18,017 bases of DNA from Seribacter sulfatis (GTDB taxonomy: Bacteria; Verrucomicrobiota; Verrucomicrobiia; Opitutales; Seribacteraceae). Below are positions 16,301 through 18,017 of this stretch, piece after piece. The stretch lies in contig NZ_CAXLMO010000080.1 in assembly GCF_964187635.1 (NCBI RefSeq), positions 1 to 18,017 of the forward strand, read 5' to 3'. The notes below the pieces were generated by a model. The model searched no databases. It had not been told where the DNA came from and saw only the letters and a list, made by a program, of their open reading frames with translations. The position numbers were made by a program, and so were the translations under genes. Numbering within the stretch: the first letter of the stretch is position 1; every line of letters starts with the position of its first letter.

Positions 16301-17074
16301 TTTACGAAAAGACTGAATGACCCAGTCCCGCCATTGCCAGACATTTCGGTTACGATCCACCTGATAGCCATAAGTGTCGGAATATCGTGCCACATCCAGC
16401 CATTCGGAAGTCATACGCTCGGCATACTCGTCAGTATTGAGGAGTTGATTGACCACTTTTTCGTAGGCATCCTTCGATGCATCTGCCAGAAAAGCGTCCA
16501 CATCATTTAACGAGGGCGGTAGTCCGGTAAGGTCATAAGTAACTCTTCGTAACCAGGTAATTTTATCCGTTTCCGTACTGGTATGAAGGGGGGACTTCTC
16601 GAGCAGGGTGGAGATGAAATGATCAATTTCATTCTTTGGACTGGGATGTTTGGACTCGGGTACATCTACAGATTGAGGCAACGCCTGAAAAGACCAGTGC
16701 TTGTCATATTTACCACCCTCCTTGATCCATTGATCAATTAGTTTTTTCTCTGCTTCCGTTAGGGGCAGCTTACTTTCGGGAGGGGGCATCACATCGATTG
16801 CATCATCACTATAAATACGCCAATGAATTTCAGAATCTTCCAGGCTGCCCGGAGTTAGTCCCACAAATCCATTATGCTCCTTTATCGCCTCCTCAAAAGA
16901 ATCAATCCGGAAATCAGATTTCTGGTTCTTTGCATCCGGACCATGGCACTTGTAGCACTTATCAGAAAGAATAGGCCTAATTTGTCGGTTGAAATCGACC
17001 TTACCCATTAAAACGAATACAGGCATGAGTAGGAGAACCGGAATTCCTACGAACAGATTAAAAGCTTTAAACAT
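13319..17074 (-). CDS. PSD1-type protein with two LamG/ConA-like lectin domains inserted
   Basis: This is a 1251-aa exported protein. An N-terminal hydrophobic signal covers about 1-24. PSCyt1 has heme motif CYKCH at 40-44, and a VMPPPESKLPL segment lies near 95. DUF1549 covers about 150-360, with WLRRVTYDLTGLPPSLNDV, WLDVARYSDTYGY and a second CxxCH, CTRCH at 328-332 followed by DHKYDP. Two successive concanavalin/laminin-G-like domains come next: about 443-635 (SLWLDANEY, WNDLSGNQNHA, GEIGEVLIFSNAL) and about 643-855 (YLSFDDRNG, TFTIAFWINP, LDEFYLFNRVIS). DUF1553 covers about 935-1190, with VNRYWQMIFGRGLVSTSEDF and LPAEMIRDSLL. LamG insertions are known in some PSD1 proteins and suggest carbohydrate binding. 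It sits between a sulfatase and a DUF1501 gene. The heme-binding and envelope location are well supported; catalysis is unknown. Confidence 0.94.
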   Translation of the reverse strand: MFKAFNLFVGIPVLLLMPVFVLMGKVDFNRQIRPILSDKCYKCHGPDAKNQKSDFRIDSFEEAIKEHNGFVGLTPGSLEDSEIHWRIYSDDAIDVMPPPESKLPLTEAEKKLIDQWIKEGGKYDKHWSFQALPQSVDVPESKHPSPKNEIDHFISTLLEKSPLHTSTETDKITWLRRVTYDLTGLPPSLNDVDAFLADASKDAYEKVVNQLLNTDEYAERMTSEWLDVARYSDTYGYQVDRNRNVWQWRDWVIQSFRKNQAYDQFVTEQIAGDLIPNATRDQILATCFNRLHPQKVEGGSVPEEFRIEYVADRVHTFGTAFLGLTMECTRCHDHKYDPVTQKDYFSLSAFFNNIDEAGLYSYFTGSVPTPTLELGDLPNDQKIKSAQENLELFNQSKDVDTAFAGWINEVKAETIGLAHYYSKPIRQADQNNTKTDLNLLSLKPSLWLDANEYNSTSGTWNDLSGNQNHATRHASPKPEAHKNSGLQVVRYHSNSNDYHQFKEIKNIRTVFWVMSKTRGNSGSPLCHPNAHHFYSNGDKFWHPQHTHEHIRKGNLRINGMEANAESNYPNKLAVVSLRTTGNVIASRMGRDRNHGGKYNWNGEIGEVLIFSNALNDKQIKRVENHLIEKWKVKRETDIQYAKPMAYLSFDDRNGNRYPNLADRSKDASTNGNNKEVEGKFGKGIHFSGDDVLNFPSGFGDFNRHQTFTIAFWINPTLELERGVVVRRSKAWTDAASRGIEVLIENGRLSPALIHFWPGNAIRIRSKNKLPLNQWTHVGLTYDGSSQASGLQLFENGKLASIEVIRDHLTREITGGGDPFIGFAQRMRDRGFKNGMLDEFYLFNRVISGSEIEKLAGLRKKIDDSAVREIFLHSAHKPSIAARQALYKERKSFGDQRQRLSEIMVMKEMPDLRETHILDRGHYENRGKVVQRATPAVLTPFPDSAPLDRLGLARWLTSSDHPLLARVTVNRYWQMIFGRGLVSTSEDFGMQGKPPSHPELLDWLARDFVKSGWNLHHLLKKMVLSHTYRQESKTLPNAQEIDPENLLLSWAPAYRLPAEMIRDSLLAHSGLLHKKIGGPGAKPYDLKVSFKPINPDGAPNVYRRSVYTFWKRTGPTPVMMALDASKRDVCTVRRERTDSASQALIMLNGTQFVETARATADLLIQNHGTTNPNDLIQEAFKKLTSRSPSEQESKILQNLLEEQKKYFTDDKETEKFLKVGYYQAKAKDKKYLAAVTSLVSTLMNFDGTLSKR

Positions 17075-17141
17075 TTTTATTGGGAGGAGAATAAAAATAA
17101 AGGATATAAAATTACACTCTCAAGACAAAAAGATTTTTCGC

Positions 17142-18017
17142 TCAGTTTTTAAATTCCGGATTTTTTCTGGGTAATTTTGCTCCGTCTGCTTTTAATCGGA
17201 CAATGAGTTCGCTCTCCAGTTTTTGAACGAGTCCGGGTTTACTTTCGGCGAGGTTATTCGCTTCCCCCAAATCGTTCTTCAGGTCATAGAGTTCATAAAT
17301 CCCTTCCCAGAATTTAATCAATTTGAAATCTCCTTTCCGAATAATGGAGTAGGGACCGGGAGCATGCCGGTAATGCGGGAAGTGCCAGATCAGGGTTTCC
17401 CGTTTTGGGGATTTCTTTCCTCCACTGTTTAAGTGTTTCGTCAGGGAGAGCCCGTCAATGGGCCGGTCCTTGGGCAGTTCGGTTCCAGTTGCTTCCATAA
17501 TGGTGGGAAATAAATCGATCGAAGAAACCGGAAAGTCCGACTTTTTGCCTGCCGGGATTTTGGCCGGCCAACGGGCAAGGAAGGGAACCCGGATTCCCCC
17601 TTCATAACAGTATCCTTTGCCGCTCCTCAGGGGAGCATTTTCAGTGGGACCACCATTGCGGTCGAGCCCGCCATTATCACTGGTGAAAATAATCAGGGTG
17701 TTGTCGTCAATTCCGTGCTTCTTCAGTTCGGCGAGCATGTCCCGCATACAGTCATCAATTGATTCCACCATCGCGGCATATTTCCGATTCGTTTCCGACA
17801 TACCCTCCTTAAATTTGTATTTATCGGCCACTTCCTGAATCGCCTGGATTGGGGTGTGCACCGCGTAGTGGGAAACCTGGATGAAGAATGGCTGGTCTTT
17901 CCACTGGCGGATCAGTTTGACCGCTTCATCCGCTTCCCGGTGAGTTAAATATTCTCCTTTCTTCCGTCCGGGTAATTTATGAATACCGGCCCGAATGGTG
18001 GGGTGCTTATGTTTTGG
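17142..18017 (-). CDS. type I sulfatase, 5' end outside window
   Basis: The reading frame is open from the right window edge through 291 codons to a TGA at 17142, so an internal Met at 17861 is not the true start. The C-terminal two thirds of an arylsulfatase are present: FFIQVSHYAVHTPIQ with the conserved His of the HTP motif, IIFTSDNGGLDRNGGP with the Asp-Asn metal ligands, and LRSGKGYCYEGGIRVPF with the active-site Lys. RWPAKIPAG, then SSIDLFPTIMEATG and a WHFPHYRHAPGPYSIIRKGD stretch complete the family signature. The formylglycine CxPSR site and signal peptide should lie just past the right edge. The enzyme would cleave sulfate esters, probably from a polysaccharide and probably in the periplasm. 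It is 67 bp upstream of the PSD1 gene and likely co-transcribed with it. Confidence 0.95.
   Translation of the reverse strand, partial: PKHKHPTIRAGIHKLPGRKKGEYLTHREADEAVKLIRQWKDQPFFIQVSHYAVHTPIQAIQEVADKYKFKEGMSETNRKYAAMVESIDDCMRDMLAELKKHGIDDNTLIIFTSDNGGLDRNGGPTENAPLRSGKGYCYEGGIRVPFLARWPAKIPAGKKSDFPVSSIDLFPTIMEATGTELPKDRPIDGLSLTKHLNSGGKKSPKRETLIWHFPHYRHAPGPYSIIRKGDFKLIKFWEGIYELYDLKNDLGEANNLAESKPGLVQKLESELIVRLKADGAKLPRKNPEFKN

Noticed and set aside
1..18017. CRISPR arrays, tRNA or rRNA genes, insertion sequences, phage or defence genes
   Set aside because: I looked for direct-repeat arrays, clover-leaf or CCA ends, transposase motifs and defence domains while reading and saw none. The window is ordinary metabolic and envelope gene content apart from the points listed.

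Overview
The window looks like a chromosomal segment from a PVC-superphylum bacterium, most likely Verrucomicrobiota, with Planctomycetota or a neighbouring phylum as alternatives. The evidence is the gene content: two PSD1-type proteins (PSCyt1, DUF1549, DUF1553), a Tat-exported DUF1501 protein, a PVC-type CxxCH propeller protein with an SGNH-like N-terminus, and a type I sulfatase. DNA is moderately AT-rich and Shine-Dalgarno sites are mostly absent. Every supported gene is on the minus strand, so the window reads biologically from right to left. The open frames on the plus strand look like antisense shadows.

Right part (18017 to 8569): a 5'-truncated sulfatase, a 1251-aa PSD1 protein with two lectin-like (LamG/ConA) domains, a DUF1501 protein, and after a 185-bp gap a 1043-aa SGNH-like/propeller/HEAT/cytochrome c protein. 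All look exported. Together they resemble the sulfatase plus c-type cytochrome sets that PVC bacteria use on sulfated or complex glycans, although the substrate cannot be read from the sequence.

Middle part (8473 to 4748): a membrane-microdomain operon. It holds a single-pass protein of unknown function, a PqiA-like membrane protein, an NfeD/YuaF-like membrane protein with an OB domain, and an SPFH flotillin. The flotillin frame ends just after a run of nine A. In the -1 frame the sequence stays open for 133 codons with no usable start codon and encodes a perfect EF-hand loop plus a GYF_2-like domain. A plausible terminator follows that frame. This could be a slippage-controlled C-terminal tail, a frameshift mutation or a sequencing error, and it is the most interesting point in the window.

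Left part (4552 to 1): an amino-sugar operon of nagB, a Gfo/Idh/MocA oxidoreductase and a ROK regulator, with palindromes around the nagB promoter and directly before the ROK start. A 333-bp gap carrying ROK-site-like half-sites then leads to a second PSD1 gene, which runs off the left edge.
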